DNA of 64,000 nt, taken from NCBI GenBank assembly GCA_047459075.1, contig VSCH01000015.1, positions 4,067 through 68,066 on the forward strand, written 5' to 3'. Of this stretch, positions 25,236-34,181 are shown one piece after another (within the stretch, counting starts at the first letter, position 1; every line of letters begins with the position of its first letter). The notes under the pieces were generated by a model. The model saw nothing but the letters and a program-made list of their open reading frames with translations, did no database searches and was not told the origin of the DNA. The stretch comes from ZC4RG19 sp017577565. GTDB lineage: Bacteria; Actinomycetota; Acidimicrobiia; Acidimicrobiales; VFJN01. A program made the translations under genes and the position numbers.

Positions 25236-27064
25236 GCCGCCCCCGCCCCGCACGAGGCGCAGCACCGGCCTCCCCCGCGGGGACGGCGGCGGCGCCGGGG
25301 GCGGCGGGACGGCCCGGTCGGGCCCGACCGGCGCGCCGAGGCGGGCCACGACCCGCGTGCCACCGCCCGGGCGGCTGTCGACCGTCAGCGTCCCCTGCCC
25401 CAGCTCGGCGAACGAGCGCATGGCGGCGATCCCCGAGGTGAACAGCAGCCGGTCGGGCGCGAAGCCGACCCCGTCGTCGACCACCAGCAGCTCGACCGCG
25501 GCCCCGTCGCGGCGGAGGGCGACCTCGACCCGGCGGGCGCCGCTGTGGCGCCAGACGTTGCGGAGCGCCTCCTGGGCGATGCGCAGCACGAGCGTCTCGG
25601 TCGTCCAGTCGAGGACCAGGTCGTCGTCGACCGCCACCGTCAGCTCCGGCGCCGGCCCGTCGCCGTAGAGGGCGTCGACGTAGGCCCGGATCGGCGCGGC
25701 CAGGCCCGGGGACAGCGGCCGGTCGGCGCCGAGGGGCTGCACCGCCAGCATCAGCCGCCGCAGCGACTCGGCCTGCGCCCGCAGCGCGTCCCGCACGGCC
25801 GCCGACGCGGCGACCCGCGGCCCGCCGGGCCCGGTGCGGGACGGCGCCGTCGCCTGCACGTAGGCGACGAACGCCGCGTAGGCCGCCACCGCCTGCTCGT
25901 GGAGCTGGGCGGCCACCCGGTGACGGTCGTGGTCGGCCCGGTGCACGACCTCGGCGAGCAGCTCGCGGCGAACGGCGGCCGCCCGTGCGAGCTCGCCGTG
26001 CAGCCGCCGGGCCTCCCCCACCGCCGCCAGCTGGCGCACGGCCGCCAGCACGGCCAGCAGGGCCGCGACCCCCAGCGCCGCGGGCACCGACCACGGGTCC
26101 CGCGCCGCTCGGGCCGCGGCGACCGCGACGAGGACCGGCAGGCCGGCCAGGACGAGTGCGGCCGGCAGCCAGGCGCCCCGCAGGCGGTCGCGCTCGCCCG
26201 CCCGACCCAGGCCGGCCGCCGCGGCGGGCGGCAGGTGCAGCGGCACGAGCAGCAGCAGGCCCATGCACAGCGCGTGCAGCGCGAGCAGGGGCGCCGACGG
26301 CAGGTCGAAGCCGCGGACCCCCTGGGCGGTCTGGGCGACGGCGTCGGCCAGCCCCAGGACGGCGAGGCCGACGGCGATGCGCCCCACCGTGCGCGCCGCC
26401 CGCCCGGCCCGGCGCACGCGCAGGTGGAGCAGCACGGCCCAGTAGGCGGCGAGGACCATCGCCACCGCGGCGGTGGCCGCGGGCAGCGCGTACCAGGCGT
26501 CCGCCGCCCGCAGCACGTCGTCGCCCCACACGAGCGCGGCCGGCGCCGTCACCACGACGACCGACATGGCGCTGTCGGCCAGGTCGACCGACACGGCGCG
26601 CCGCCCCGACCGCGCCCCCACCACGGCGACGGCCCCGCCCACGAGGAGGCCGGCGATGGCCGCCACGACCGCGGCGTTGAGGGCCGCCGGCGTGCGAACG
26701 GCGACGACCGCCCCGGCCACCATCGCCGCGCAGACGCCGCCGATCAGCACGAGGGCGGCCAGCCACAGGCGGGTGGCCCGGGCGTCGGGCCCCGCCCCCG
26801 GCGGGCGGCGAGCGCCGTGTGCCCGACCGCCGGCACGACGTGGGGGGCGCTCGCCACCGCGGCCAGCGCCACGAGGTAGCCGCGGGCCGAGCCGACGCGC
26901 AGGCCCGCCACGGCCGCGACGGGGAGGCTGGCACCGACCCACAGCCGCGCCGCCGCCCGCAGCCCGGGCCCGCGCCGGCGGGCCCCGGCGGCGCGCGGCC
27001 CCCGGCGTTCGTCCCCGGCTTCGGCGGCGCTGTCCGGCCGCCGGCGACGAGCGAGCAGGTGCAT
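25218..27064 (-). CDS. Membrane sensor histidine kinase, apparently frameshifted
   Basis: The C-terminal part (25218 to about 26800) encodes multiple membrane helices, then a dimerisation region (LLAEVVHRADHDRHRVAAQL) and a NarL/LiaS-type HATPase with RIAQEALRNVWRHSGA and VDDGVGFAPDRLL. No usable start exists in that frame near its first helix. The natural start appears to be ATG 27064, preceded by a strong GGGGAGG site and reading MHLLARRRR then membrane helices, but in another frame. The frames meet at a C5 run at 26795-26799 (G5 on the coding strand); one extra base would join them. Either a real disruption or a sequencing error. No response regulator is adjacent. Confidence 0.75.
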
Positions 27065-27113
27065 CCGACCTCCCCTCGAGGGCACCCGCACCGTGGTGGC
27101 CCGGCCTCGCGAG

Positions 27114-27143
27114 ATATCAACAGCAGTGTCGGAAACCTGTCAA
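27114..27143 (-). promoter_or_regulatory. Promoter of the sensor kinase gene
   Basis: Minus-strand -35 TTGACA (27138-27143), 18-bp spacer, -10 TGATAT (27114-27119). Predicted start near 27107, giving a leader of about 43 nt that contains the GGGGAGG site before ATG 27064. It supports the upstream start of the kinase. Confidence 0.65.
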
Positions 27144-27213
27144 CCGCCACCGGCCGCGCCGCCCGGCGCCGGCGCCCCGCGACGTGTGACATCCCTGCGT
27201 CGGTCGCAACCGT

Positions 27214-27224
27214 GACGTAACGTC
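27214..27224. promoter_or_regulatory. Short palindrome upstream of acyl-CoA dehydrogenase
   Basis: GACGT-A-ACGTC is a perfect 11-bp palindrome, 67 bp before the acyl-CoA dehydrogenase ATG at 27292. Possible regulator site for the gene; no further support. Confidence 0.3.
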
Positions 27225-27291
27225 GTACGCAGCCCACCACCCCCAGTGGCGGCGGCGCCCGGTCGGGCGCCCGGTGCGAGAGAGGCACGGC

Positions 27292-28440
27292 ATGGACCTC
27301 GAGTTCAACGACGAGCAGCTCGAGCTGCGGGAGACCGTGCGGGCGGCCCTCGCCCGCGAGTGCCCGCCCCACCTCGTGCGGAGCGTGGCCGGCGGCGGCC
27401 CGGGCGCGGACGCGCTGGCCACCGCCGTCGCCTGGCTGGGCTGGCCGGCGCTCACCGTCGACGTCGACCTCGGCGGGCTGGGCCGGAGCTTCGTCGAGCT
27501 GGCCATCGTCCTCGAGGGCATGGGGCGGGCCGCCGCCCCCGGCGCCTACCTGCCGACGATGACGCAGTTCGTGCCCGCCGTGCGCGAGGTCGGCACGCCC
27601 GCCCAGGCCCACCGCTTCCTCTCGGCCGTGGCGGCGGGCGAGGTCACCGGCACGCTCGCGCTCCACGAGGGCGGCCGGTGGGACCCCGACACCGTCGTCG
27701 CCACCGCCCAGCGGGACGGCGACGGCTGGCTGCTGCAAGGGACGAAGCACCATGTGCTGGGGGCTCCGGACGTCGACGAGGTCGTCGTCGCGGCCCGGCG
27801 CGACACCGGGTCGCTGGGGCTCTTCGTGGTGCCGGCCGCCGAGCTGAGCTTCGCCCGCACGGCCAGCCTCGACCCCACCCGGTCGCTGGCGCGGGTCGAC
27901 CTCGACGGCGTGTGGGTGCCCGACGCCCGCGTCCTCGGCGGACCCGACGCCGACGTCGACGCCGGCAAGGCGATCGGCCGCGTCGTCACCGAGGCCGTCG
28001 TCGGCCTGGCGCTCGACGCCCTGGGGGCGTGCGACGCCCTCATCGAGGCGTCGCTCGAGGTCGCGCTCCAGGGCGGCGTCGCCGGGCAGGCGACCGAGCA
28101 CGCGCTCGCCGACATGGTCGTGGCCGCCGACCTGGCCCGGGCCGCGACCTACCAGGCGACCGCGGCCGTCGCGTCGGGGGACGCCAGCGCGCCGCTGGCG
28201 GCGTCGGTCGCCAAGGCCGCCGTCGGCGAGTGCCAGCGGCTGGTCACCCGCACCGCCGTCGAGGTGTGCGGCGGCACGACCGGGCCCGACGGGCTGCCGC
28301 TCGACCTGTGGGTCGGCCGGGCCGAGGCCGACGCCCTGCTCTTCGGCTCGGCGGCCGACCACCGGCGCATCGTCGCCGACCACCTGCTCGTCGCCCAGCG
28401 GGCCCGCCACGCCCAGCTGTCCCACGCCCTGGTCGGCTGA
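27292..28440 (+). CDS. Acyl-CoA dehydrogenase-like protein (FadE-type)
   Basis: About 382 residues. The N-terminus MDLEFNDEQLELRETVRAAL and the C-terminal VCGGTTGPDGLPLDLW block are family features, but the FAD loop is divergent (ALHEGGRWDPD in place of the usual SEPxAGSD). No obvious catalytic glutamate is visible in the usual places. It may be the non-catalytic subunit of a two-subunit dehydrogenase, as known for actinobacterial FadE pairs; the convergent paralogue ending 52 bp away is a candidate partner, though not co-transcribed. ATG 27292 is preceded by GAGAGAGG. Confidence 0.82.
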   Translation: MDLEFNDEQLELRETVRAALARECPPHLVRSVAGGGPGADALATAVAWLGWPALTVDVDLGGLGRSFVELAIVLEGMGRAAAPGAYLPTMTQFVPAVREVGTPAQAHRFLSAVAAGEVTGTLALHEGGRWDPDTVVATAQRDGDGWLLQGTKHHVLGAPDVDEVVVAARRDTGSLGLFVVPAAELSFARTASLDPTRSLARVDLDGVWVPDARVLGGPDADVDAGKAIGRVVTEAVVGLALDALGACDALIEASLEVALQGGVAGQATEHALADMVVAADLARAATYQATAAVASGDASAPLAASVAKAAVGECQRLVTRTAVEVCGGTTGPDGLPLDLWVGRAEADALLFGSAADHRRIVADHLLVAQRARHAQLSHALVG

Positions 28441-28478
28441 CGTCGGGCCCGGCGCGCGGGCCGGCGGCGGACCCGACG
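28441..28478. terminator. Nested hairpin between convergent acyl-CoA dehydrogenases
   Basis: CGTCGGG (28441-28447) pairs with CCCGACG (28472-28478), and an inner GGCCC/GGGCC pair (28446-28450 with 28458-28462) offers an alternative fold. It fills most of the 52-bp gap between the two stop codons. Confidence 0.4.
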
Positions 28479-28492
28479 CGCCCCGTGGCCGG

Positions 28493-29671
28493 TCAGCGGA
28501 GGTGCCGGCCGAGCAGGCGGCCCGCGACCCGCTCCCGCTCGGCGGCCAGGCCGCCGGCCGCCGCCTGCTCGGCCAGCGTCGCGGTCCACTCGCTCGCCCA
28601 GGACCCGCCCGGCCAGCCCTCCGGCCCCTCCAGCCCCATGTCGAGGCCGTCGGCGCCGAGCGCCTCCAGGCCGGCGTGGTAGACCCGCTCCCGGGCCCGG
28701 GCGGTGGCCAGCGGCAGCATCGTCAGCTCGGGGTTCGGGCGGCCGGCGTCCTGCTTGGCCAGCGCCCGGTACGCCAGGGCGCGCACGGCGTCGGCCTCGA
28801 CCCGCAGCCCGGCCAGGGTGTCACGGAACACGCCGTCGTCGGCCAGGCCCCGGACCTGGCCGACCTCGGCCAGCGCCTCGACGGCACGCTCGACGGCCAG
28901 CAGGCCGGTGATCCACCGCAGGGAGCGGAGGCGGGCCCGGACGCCGCGGACGACCGGCCAGCCGCCGTCGAGGCCCCCGACGACGTCGTACTCGCCCACC
29001 GCCACGTCGTCGAGGACGAGCACGGGGGCCTCCGGGGTCGGGCGGGTCACGCCCGGGGCCGCCAGGTCGACGGCGACCGCGGTCGGTGCGCCGTCGTCCT
29101 CGGCCCCCGCCTCCCGGCGCACGACGCACAGGCAGCGGTCGGCGTCCTCGGCGCCCGCCGGTGCGGGCAGCGCGCCGCGGAGCCGCAGCACGCCGTCGCG
29201 CTCCTCGGCGACGACGACGGCCCCTGCACCGCCCCGGGCCGGCGGCACCCCGCCGGCGCCCTCCTCGGGGACCTGGTCGGCCACGGCCAGGCACCAGCTC
29301 ATCTCGCCCCGCAGCGTGCGGGGCAGCCACTCCTCCCGCTGGACCTCGTCGCCGTGGTCGGCCAGCGTCGGCGCGCAGACGTCGAGCCCCAGGGGGTTGG
29401 TCGTGCGCGGCAGCCGTCGCCGGGACAGCTCCTCCAGGTAGATCAGCTGCTCCACGGCGGTGGCGTCCCGGCCCCCGAGCTCGGGCGGCCAGCGGGGCAC
29501 GAGCCAGCCGGCCTCGAACAGCGTGCGCTGCCAGATCCGGGCCCACCTCGGGATGTGCCCGGGCGAGCGGGGCGGGTCGGTGGCGCGGTCGGGCGCCGGG
29601 CCGTTCTCGTCGAGCCAGGCCGCCAGCTCGGCTCGGAACCGCGCCTCGGCGCGGCTGTCGCTCAGGCGCAC
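28493..29671 (-). CDS. Acyl-CoA dehydrogenase-like protein (FadE-type)
   Basis: About 392 residues. The N-terminal domain is clear (EAGWLVPRWPPELGGRDA, RRRLPRTTNPLGLDVCAPTL), as is the all-helical C-terminal domain. The middle FAD-contact segment (MSWCLAVADQVPE) and the C-terminus (GLEGPEGWPGG) depart from the standard motifs. Like its convergent neighbour it may be one half of a heteromeric enzyme. GTG 29671 is exactly 7 bp after TAGCGT (complement of 29679-29684), so leaderless translation is likely. Confidence 0.8.
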   Translation of the reverse strand: MRLSDSRAEARFRAELAAWLDENGPAPDRATDPPRSPGHIPRWARIWQRTLFEAGWLVPRWPPELGGRDATAVEQLIYLEELSRRRLPRTTNPLGLDVCAPTLADHGDEVQREEWLPRTLRGEMSWCLAVADQVPEEGAGGVPPARGGAGAVVVAEERDGVLRLRGALPAPAGAEDADRCLCVVRREAGAEDDGAPTAVAVDLAAPGVTRPTPEAPVLVLDDVAVGEYDVVGGLDGGWPVVRGVRARLRSLRWITGLLAVERAVEALAEVGQVRGLADDGVFRDTLAGLRVEADAVRALAYRALAKQDAGRPNPELTMLPLATARARERVYHAGLEALGADGLDMGLEGPEGWPGGSWASEWTATLAEQAAAGGLAAERERVAGRLLGRHLR

Positions 29672-29762
29672 GGCGCGGACGCTAGCGGATGCCGGCCGCT
29701 CGTGCGCGGACGGTGCCGGTCCGGCGCCGAAGGGTGAGAGACAGCCGGGTGACCCGGTGCGG

Positions 29763-32375
29763 TCAGCCGTGGGGCGCCGGCGCGCCGGGCCGATCGGGTG
29801 CAGCGTCGCCGTTGCCGGCGGGGGCCGCCGCGGCCCTGCGGCGCTCCTCCGCGATGCGGGCGAGCTCGGCGACGACGGCGGGCAGCACCTCGGGCCGGAC
29901 GATCCGGCCGAGCCGGTCGGCGACGGCGGTGGCGATGGCCCGCACGACGTCGTCGTCGAGGCCGTCGAGCGCCGCCAGGTCGGGCGACCGCGGGGCCCCC
30001 GCCTCCGCCGGTCCCGGCGGCACGGCCTCGGGGACCCGGTCGGGGGGGCCGTCGTCCCCCGCACCGTCGAGCGCGCCGTCCCCGGGACGCCCCTCGCCCT
30101 CCTCCGACCGGGCCTCGTCGTCCGCCGAGGACGGGGCCGCCGCCGGGCACGGCGGGCCCCCGACGTCCGCCGGCGGCGCCGGGGCCAGCTCGGCGGTGTC
30201 GGGGTCGGGGCCCTCGGCCCCGACCGGCACCGGCGCCTCCCCCGCCGGGGCCGGGACGGCCTCGTCGCCCGCGCCCCCGTCGGCGGTCCCGCCCGCCGGG
30301 GCGGGCGGATCGTCCCCGCGCGGCCCGACCTCGGCGTCCGCACCGCCCGCCTCGCGCGCCTCGGCCTGCCCGTCCGCGGGCGCCGCTCCGTCGAGCCCGA
30401 GCTCGGGCGGCAGCGGGCGGGCGTGGACCAGGGCCAGCCGGTCGGTGCAGCGGGTGAGGGCGACGAACAGGGCCCGCAGGCCGTGCTCGCCCTCCTCGAC
30501 GACGGCGGCGGGCTCGACCACGACCACGGCGTCGAACTCCAGGCCCTTGGCCTCGTCGGGGGCGAGGACGACGACCGGCTCGCCGTTCGGCCGCAGCTCG
30601 CCGGCCCAGGCCACGCCCTCGGCGTCGAGCGCCTCGGCCACCGCCGGGCGGACCGACCGGGGCGCGATCACGCCGACGAGGCCGGCGTCGGCCGCGGCCC
30701 GCACGGCCTCGACCGTGCGGGCCGGCAGGTCGTCCTCGCCCGCGGCGGTCACCGCCACCTCGTGGCCCGAGCTCCGCAGCGCCTGCGGCCGGGCGAGGTC
30801 GGGCGCGATCGCCGGCAGCAGCCGCATGGCCACCTCGTGGACCTCGGCCGGCAGCCGGTAGCCGTAGTCCAGCTCCACGACCGTGGCGGCCACCCGCTCG
30901 TGCCGCAGCACCTGCACGATCTCGTCCCACGAGCGGTGGGCCCACGGGCTCGTCCCCTGGGCGAGGTCGCCGAGCACGGTCATCGAGCCGGTGCGCGACC
31001 GGCGCCGCACCGACTCGAGCTGCATCGGCGACAGGTCCTGGGCCTCGTCGACGACGATGTGCTCGTAGGTGGCCCGCACGCCGTTGAGCAGGGCGTCGGC
31101 CGCGTCGAGGAGCGGTACGTCGTCGACCGACCACTGGTGGCTCGACACCTGGGTGCCCGAGGGCAGCGCCAGCATCGCCATCTCGTCCTCGGTCAGCGTG
31201 CCCGCGGCCGCGGCCAGCAGCTGCCGCCGGGACGAGAGCAGCTCGACGAGGAACGCCTGGGGCGTGAGCCGGGGCCACACCCGGGCCAGGTGGGCGTCGA
31301 TGTCGCGGGCGGCCTCGCCCTGCACGTCGACCTCGCCGGCACCGGCCTCCCGCAGCGCCGCCCGGGCCTCGGCGCACAGGAAGGCCCGCAGCATCCGGTG
31401 GCCCTCGTTGTGCGGCCGCCCCGCCAGCTGGCGGGCCCGGGTGGCGACGCGCCGGCCGTCGAGCTCGACCGTCCGGCCGGCGGCCGTGACCCGCACGGGG
31501 ACCGCCTCGACCCGCTGGCGGTTGCGCAGGCCCCGCAGGATCACCCGCAGCAGCCGCCGGTCGCCCTTCAGGCGCCGGACCTCCGGCGGGTCGACGCGGC
31601 CGATCCGCACCCGGGGGCCGAGCGCCCGCAGCGGGAGCTGGACGACCGCCTCGTCGCCCAGCGACGGCAGGACGGCGGCGACGTAGCGGATGAACGCCGG
31701 GTTGGGGCCGACGACCAGCACGTCGGCCGCGTCCAGCCGGTCGCGGTGGTTGTAGAGCAGCCACGACACCCGGTGGAGCCCGACGACGGTCTTCCCCGTG
31801 CCGGGGCCGCCCTGCACGACCAGCAGCTGGTCGAGCGGCCGGCTGATGACGTCGTACTGCGACGCCTGGATGGTGGCGACGATCTCGCGCAGCTCGCCCG
31901 AGCGGGCGCTGCCCAGCGACTCGAGGAGCGCGTCGGTGACCACCGGCTCCGGCGCCCGGCGCTCCTCCACCGCCCGCTGCACCGAGCGGAAGACGGTGTC
32001 CTCGATCTCGCGGATCTGGTTGCCCGTGCAGCGGAAGAGGCGCCGGGAGACGAGGCCCTCCGGCCGCTCGGGCGTGGCCGTGTAGAAGGGCGCGGCGATC
32101 GGCGCCTGCCAGTTGACGACGACCAGCTCGTTGTCGTCGTCCCAGATCGCGCTCTTGCCGATGTACCAGCGGTCGTCCTCGGTGTCGATGCGGCCGAAGG
32201 CGACCGCCTCGTCGGGGTCGGTCAGCCCGAACCGGCTGACCCGCTTGCGCAGCTCGAGGGCGGCCTTGGGGTTGGCGGCGAGGGCCGGGGCGTGCGCGAG
32301 GCGGGCCTGCTGGCGGTCGCGCAGGGCGAGGGCCCGATCGAAGTAGGCCTGCTCGTGGGGCAGGTCCGGATGCAT
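29763..32375 (-). CDS. helD: HelD/UvrD-like superfamily 1 helicase
   Basis: About 870 residues. The N-terminus (LPHEQAYFDRALALRDRQQA) resembles the HelD coiled coil that enters RNA polymerase. Walker A is QGGPGTGKT near residue 190, Walker B/motif II is VVDEAQDLSP, motif IV-V includes YGYRLP and the late motif VALTRCTDRL. A UvrD-type insertion lies between. HelD proteins recycle RNA polymerase from DNA. After the helicase core (ending near 640) comes a roughly 150-residue Pro/Gly/Ala/acidic low-complexity linker, then a short helical segment (DDDVVRAIATAVADRLGRIV). Start ATG 32375 has a GAGAGCGAGG site. Confidence 0.85.
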   Translation of the reverse strand: MHPDLPHEQAYFDRALALRDRQQARLAHAPALAANPKAALELRKRVSRFGLTDPDEAVAFGRIDTEDDRWYIGKSAIWDDDNELVVVNWQAPIAAPFYTATPERPEGLVSRRLFRCTGNQIREIEDTVFRSVQRAVEERRAPEPVVTDALLESLGSARSGELREIVATIQASQYDVISRPLDQLLVVQGGPGTGKTVVGLHRVSWLLYNHRDRLDAADVLVVGPNPAFIRYVAAVLPSLGDEAVVQLPLRALGPRVRIGRVDPPEVRRLKGDRRLLRVILRGLRNRQRVEAVPVRVTAAGRTVELDGRRVATRARQLAGRPHNEGHRMLRAFLCAEARAALREAGAGEVDVQGEAARDIDAHLARVWPRLTPQAFLVELLSSRRQLLAAAAGTLTEDEMAMLALPSGTQVSSHQWSVDDVPLLDAADALLNGVRATYEHIVVDEAQDLSPMQLESVRRRSRTGSMTVLGDLAQGTSPWAHRSWDEIVQVLRHERVAATVVELDYGYRLPAEVHEVAMRLLPAIAPDLARPQALRSSGHEVAVTAAGEDDLPARTVEAVRAAADAGLVGVIAPRSVRPAVAEALDAEGVAWAGELRPNGEPVVVLAPDEAKGLEFDAVVVVEPAAVVEEGEHGLRALFVALTRCTDRLALVHARPLPPELGLDGAAPADGQAEAREAGGADAEVGPRGDDPPAPAGGTADGGAGDEAVPAPAGEAPVPVGAEGPDPDTAELAPAPPADVGGPPCPAAAPSSADDEARSEEGEGRPGDGALDGAGDDGPPDRVPEAVPPGPAEAGAPRSPDLAALDGLDDDVVRAIATAVADRLGRIVRPEVLPAVVAELARIAEERRRAAAAPAGNGDAAPDRPGAPAPHG

Positions 32376-32559
32376 GCCTCGCTCTCCCCCAGGACTGGTC
32401 GACCGCGTCGCCGACGACGGGTCCGCCCGCGCGCGCGGTGGGGAGACTACCGCGCTCGCACCGTGCGCCTCCCACGCTCCGAGGCGGCCGGCCCGGGGCG
32501 GACGCGAGGTGTGACGAACGACCGCCCCACGGGCTGCCGGTGACGGGAGAGCCGCGATG

Positions 32560-32572
32560 TGACGGACCGTCA
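32560..32572. promoter_or_regulatory. Palindrome upstream of Suc/Fer protein gene
   Basis: TGACGG-A-CCGTCA is a perfect 13-bp palindrome 43 bp before the GTG at 32616, just upstream of the CATAGT -10-like element at 32604-32609. Candidate operator. Confidence 0.4.
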
Positions 32573-32615
32573 GATCGGGGTCGTCCCGGGCGCGCGGGCA
32601 CGGCATAGTTGCGTC

Positions 32616-33563
32616 GTGAACCTCCCGCTCGTCGACCGGTGCGCCCAGTTCGCCCGGGCCCAGACGCTCGACCCGTCGGGCACGGCCGGCTCCTACCGCG
32701 GCTACGTGGCCGTCGACGTGCCGCTCCCGTGGCCCGACGACATCGCCGACCACCCGACGGTGGCCCCCGTGGCCGGTGCGCTCGCGGCGGCGGGCCTGCG
32801 GGTCCAGGGGACCGTGCCCGACCCGGCCGACGGCGACGGCACCCGCCTGGCGACGTTCCTGCGCCCGCCGGGCCCGTTCGTCGCCTACGAGGCGGCGGCC
32901 TGGCGTCTCGACCCCGGTGACGCCACCGTGGCGCTGGCTGCGATCGCCGCCTCGGCCGCAGCGGGCGGCGCGCTCGACGCCGGCCCGGCCACCCTGGTCG
33001 CCGAGGGCGAGGCCACCGGCCGGCTCGTGCTGGTCTGCACCCACGGGTCGCGCGACGCCTGCTGCGGTTCCCTGGGCACCCGCCTGGCCCGGTCGCTGCC
33101 GGGGTTGGGAGCGGGGGTGCACGTGCGGCGGACGAGCCACACGGGCGGGCACCGCTTCGCCCCCACGGCGCTGTTCCTGCCCGAGGGCACGGTCTGGGCC
33201 TACCTGGACATGGACACGCTGGTGGCGATCGCCGACCGGACGCTGGACCCGGAGCTGGCCGCCCGCGCCTACCGGGGCTGCACCGGCCTCGAGGGGCCCG
33301 AGGTGCAGGCCGCCGACGGCGCCGCCCTCCGGGAGGTCGGCTGGGCCTGGCTCGACCACCGGCGCAGCGGCGCCGTCGTCGAGCGCGACGGCGACCGGAC
33401 GCTCGTGCGGCTGGAGGGCGAGGCCCCCGACGGCACGCGCCGGGCCTTCGAGGCGACCGTCGAGGTCGCCCGGGTGGTGCCCGTCCCCGACTGCGGCAAG
33501 CCGATCGAGCAGGCCCGCAAGTCGGCGCCCGAGCTCCGGGTGCGCGACCTGCGCACCGTGTGA
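32616..33563 (+). CDS. Sucrase/ferredoxin-like (Suc/Fer) thioredoxin-fold protein
   Basis: About 315 residues of the Suc/Fer family, a thioredoxin-like [2Fe-2S] ferredoxin fold. The cysteine cluster CTHGSRDACC lies near residue 141, followed by TSHTGGHRFAPTALFLPEG, the family hallmark; a further cysteine sits in VPVPDCGKP near the C-terminus. Physiological role unknown. GTG 32616 lies 6 bp after CATAGT, consistent with a leaderless transcript. A paralogue at 53480 overlaps a JmjC oxygenase gene, so this genome carries at least two. Convergent with tRNA-Val. Confidence 0.82.
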   Translation: MNLPLVDRCAQFARAQTLDPSGTAGSYRGYVAVDVPLPWPDDIADHPTVAPVAGALAAAGLRVQGTVPDPADGDGTRLATFLRPPGPFVAYEAAAWRLDPGDATVALAAIAASAAAGGALDAGPATLVAEGEATGRLVLVCTHGSRDACCGSLGTRLARSLPGLGAGVHVRRTSHTGGHRFAPTALFLPEGTVWAYLDMDTLVAIADRTLDPELAARAYRGCTGLEGPEVQAADGAALREVGWAWLDHRRSGAVVERDGDRTLVRLEGEAPDGTRRAFEATVEVARVVPVPDCGKPIEQARKSAPELRVRDLRTV

Positions 33564-33617
33564 CGGCGCCCACCCCTGGCGGGGCCGGACCGCCGCGTGA
33601 CCCGCTCGGAGAGCGAG

Positions 33618-33643
33618 CTGGCCAGGGCGACTGCCCTGGCCAG
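33618..33643. terminator. Strong hairpin terminator between Suc/Fer gene and tRNA-Val
   Basis: Perfect 11-bp arms (33618-33628 and 33633-33643) with a GACT loop. It starts 2 bp beyond the tRNA CCA end on the minus strand and lies 55 bp beyond the Suc/Fer stop on the plus strand, so it can serve both. Confidence 0.75.
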
Positions 33644-33644
33644 G

Positions 33645-33721
33645 TGGTGGGCCGTAAGGGACTCGAACCCCTGACCCCCTGCGCGTCATGCAGGTGCTCT
33701 AGCCAACTGAGCTAACGGCCC
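33645..33721 (-). tRNA. tRNA-Val (GAC anticodon), CCA encoded
   Basis: A full cloverleaf on the minus strand. The acceptor arm GGGCCGT pairs with ACGGCCC, and the D arm is GCTC/GAGC. The anticodon stem CCTGC/GCAGG encloses loop ATGACGC, giving anticodon GAC (valine, codon GTC). The T arm contains GGTTCGAGTCC. The 3' CCA is encoded (33645-33647). A strong hairpin terminator follows immediately. No partial duplicate of the 3' end is seen nearby, so there is no sign of an integrated element. Confidence 0.95.
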
Positions 33722-33857
33722 GACGGGATCGTGCAACCTAGCACAACGCGGCGCCGATCCCACATCGGCCTCCCGGCGGGATCGCCGCCGGGCCGCCGGT
33801 GCCGGGCGCCGTCGTGTCACGGACGGCCGGTAACCTGGGAGCACCCTGTGCTGGGAG

Positions 33858-34127
33858 GTGCAGACGCTGTCCGAGACCACGCCTGAACCGCTGTCCGCCG
33901 AGCTCGCGCCGTTCGTCGCGCAGGCCCGTGCCCGCCTCGCGCAGGCGACCCGCGGGCTCGACGACGAGGCCGTCGTCGAGCGACTGGAGCAGGTGGTGGC
34001 GCAGACCCACATCGAGGCGTCCCGGCTCGGCCTGACGCTGCCGCGCCTCGACGAGGTCCGGGCGCTGCCGATCGGCGACGGCCAGGTCGTCGTGGTCCGG
34101 GCCGTCGAGGCCGACGACCAGGGCTGA
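33858..34127 (+). CDS. Small hypothetical protein
   Basis: About 89 residues, family not recognised. The N-terminal half is predicted helical with heptad-like Ala/Leu/Arg spacing (ELAPFVAQARARLAQATRGL), and the C-terminus is a short beta-rich tail (DGQVVVVRAVEA). GC-rich third positions and an upstream TAACCT -10-like element (33832-33837) support it being real. The GTG at 33858 overlaps a GGGAGG run, so the exact start is uncertain. It stands alone between the tRNA and HPPD. Confidence 0.6.
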   Translation: MQTLSETTPEPLSAELAPFVAQARARLAQATRGLDDEAVVERLEQVVAQTHIEASRLGLTLPRLDEVRALPIGDGQVVVVRAVEADDQG

Positions 34128-34181
34128 CGGCCGACCGACGGTCCGGACCGTCCGGCCCTCCGGCCGGCGCGCGCCCGGGCC

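Noticed and set aside
33645..33721. tRNA-Val as an integration site for a mobile element
   Set aside because: No integrase, no direct repeat of the tRNA 3' end, and no compositional change on either side.
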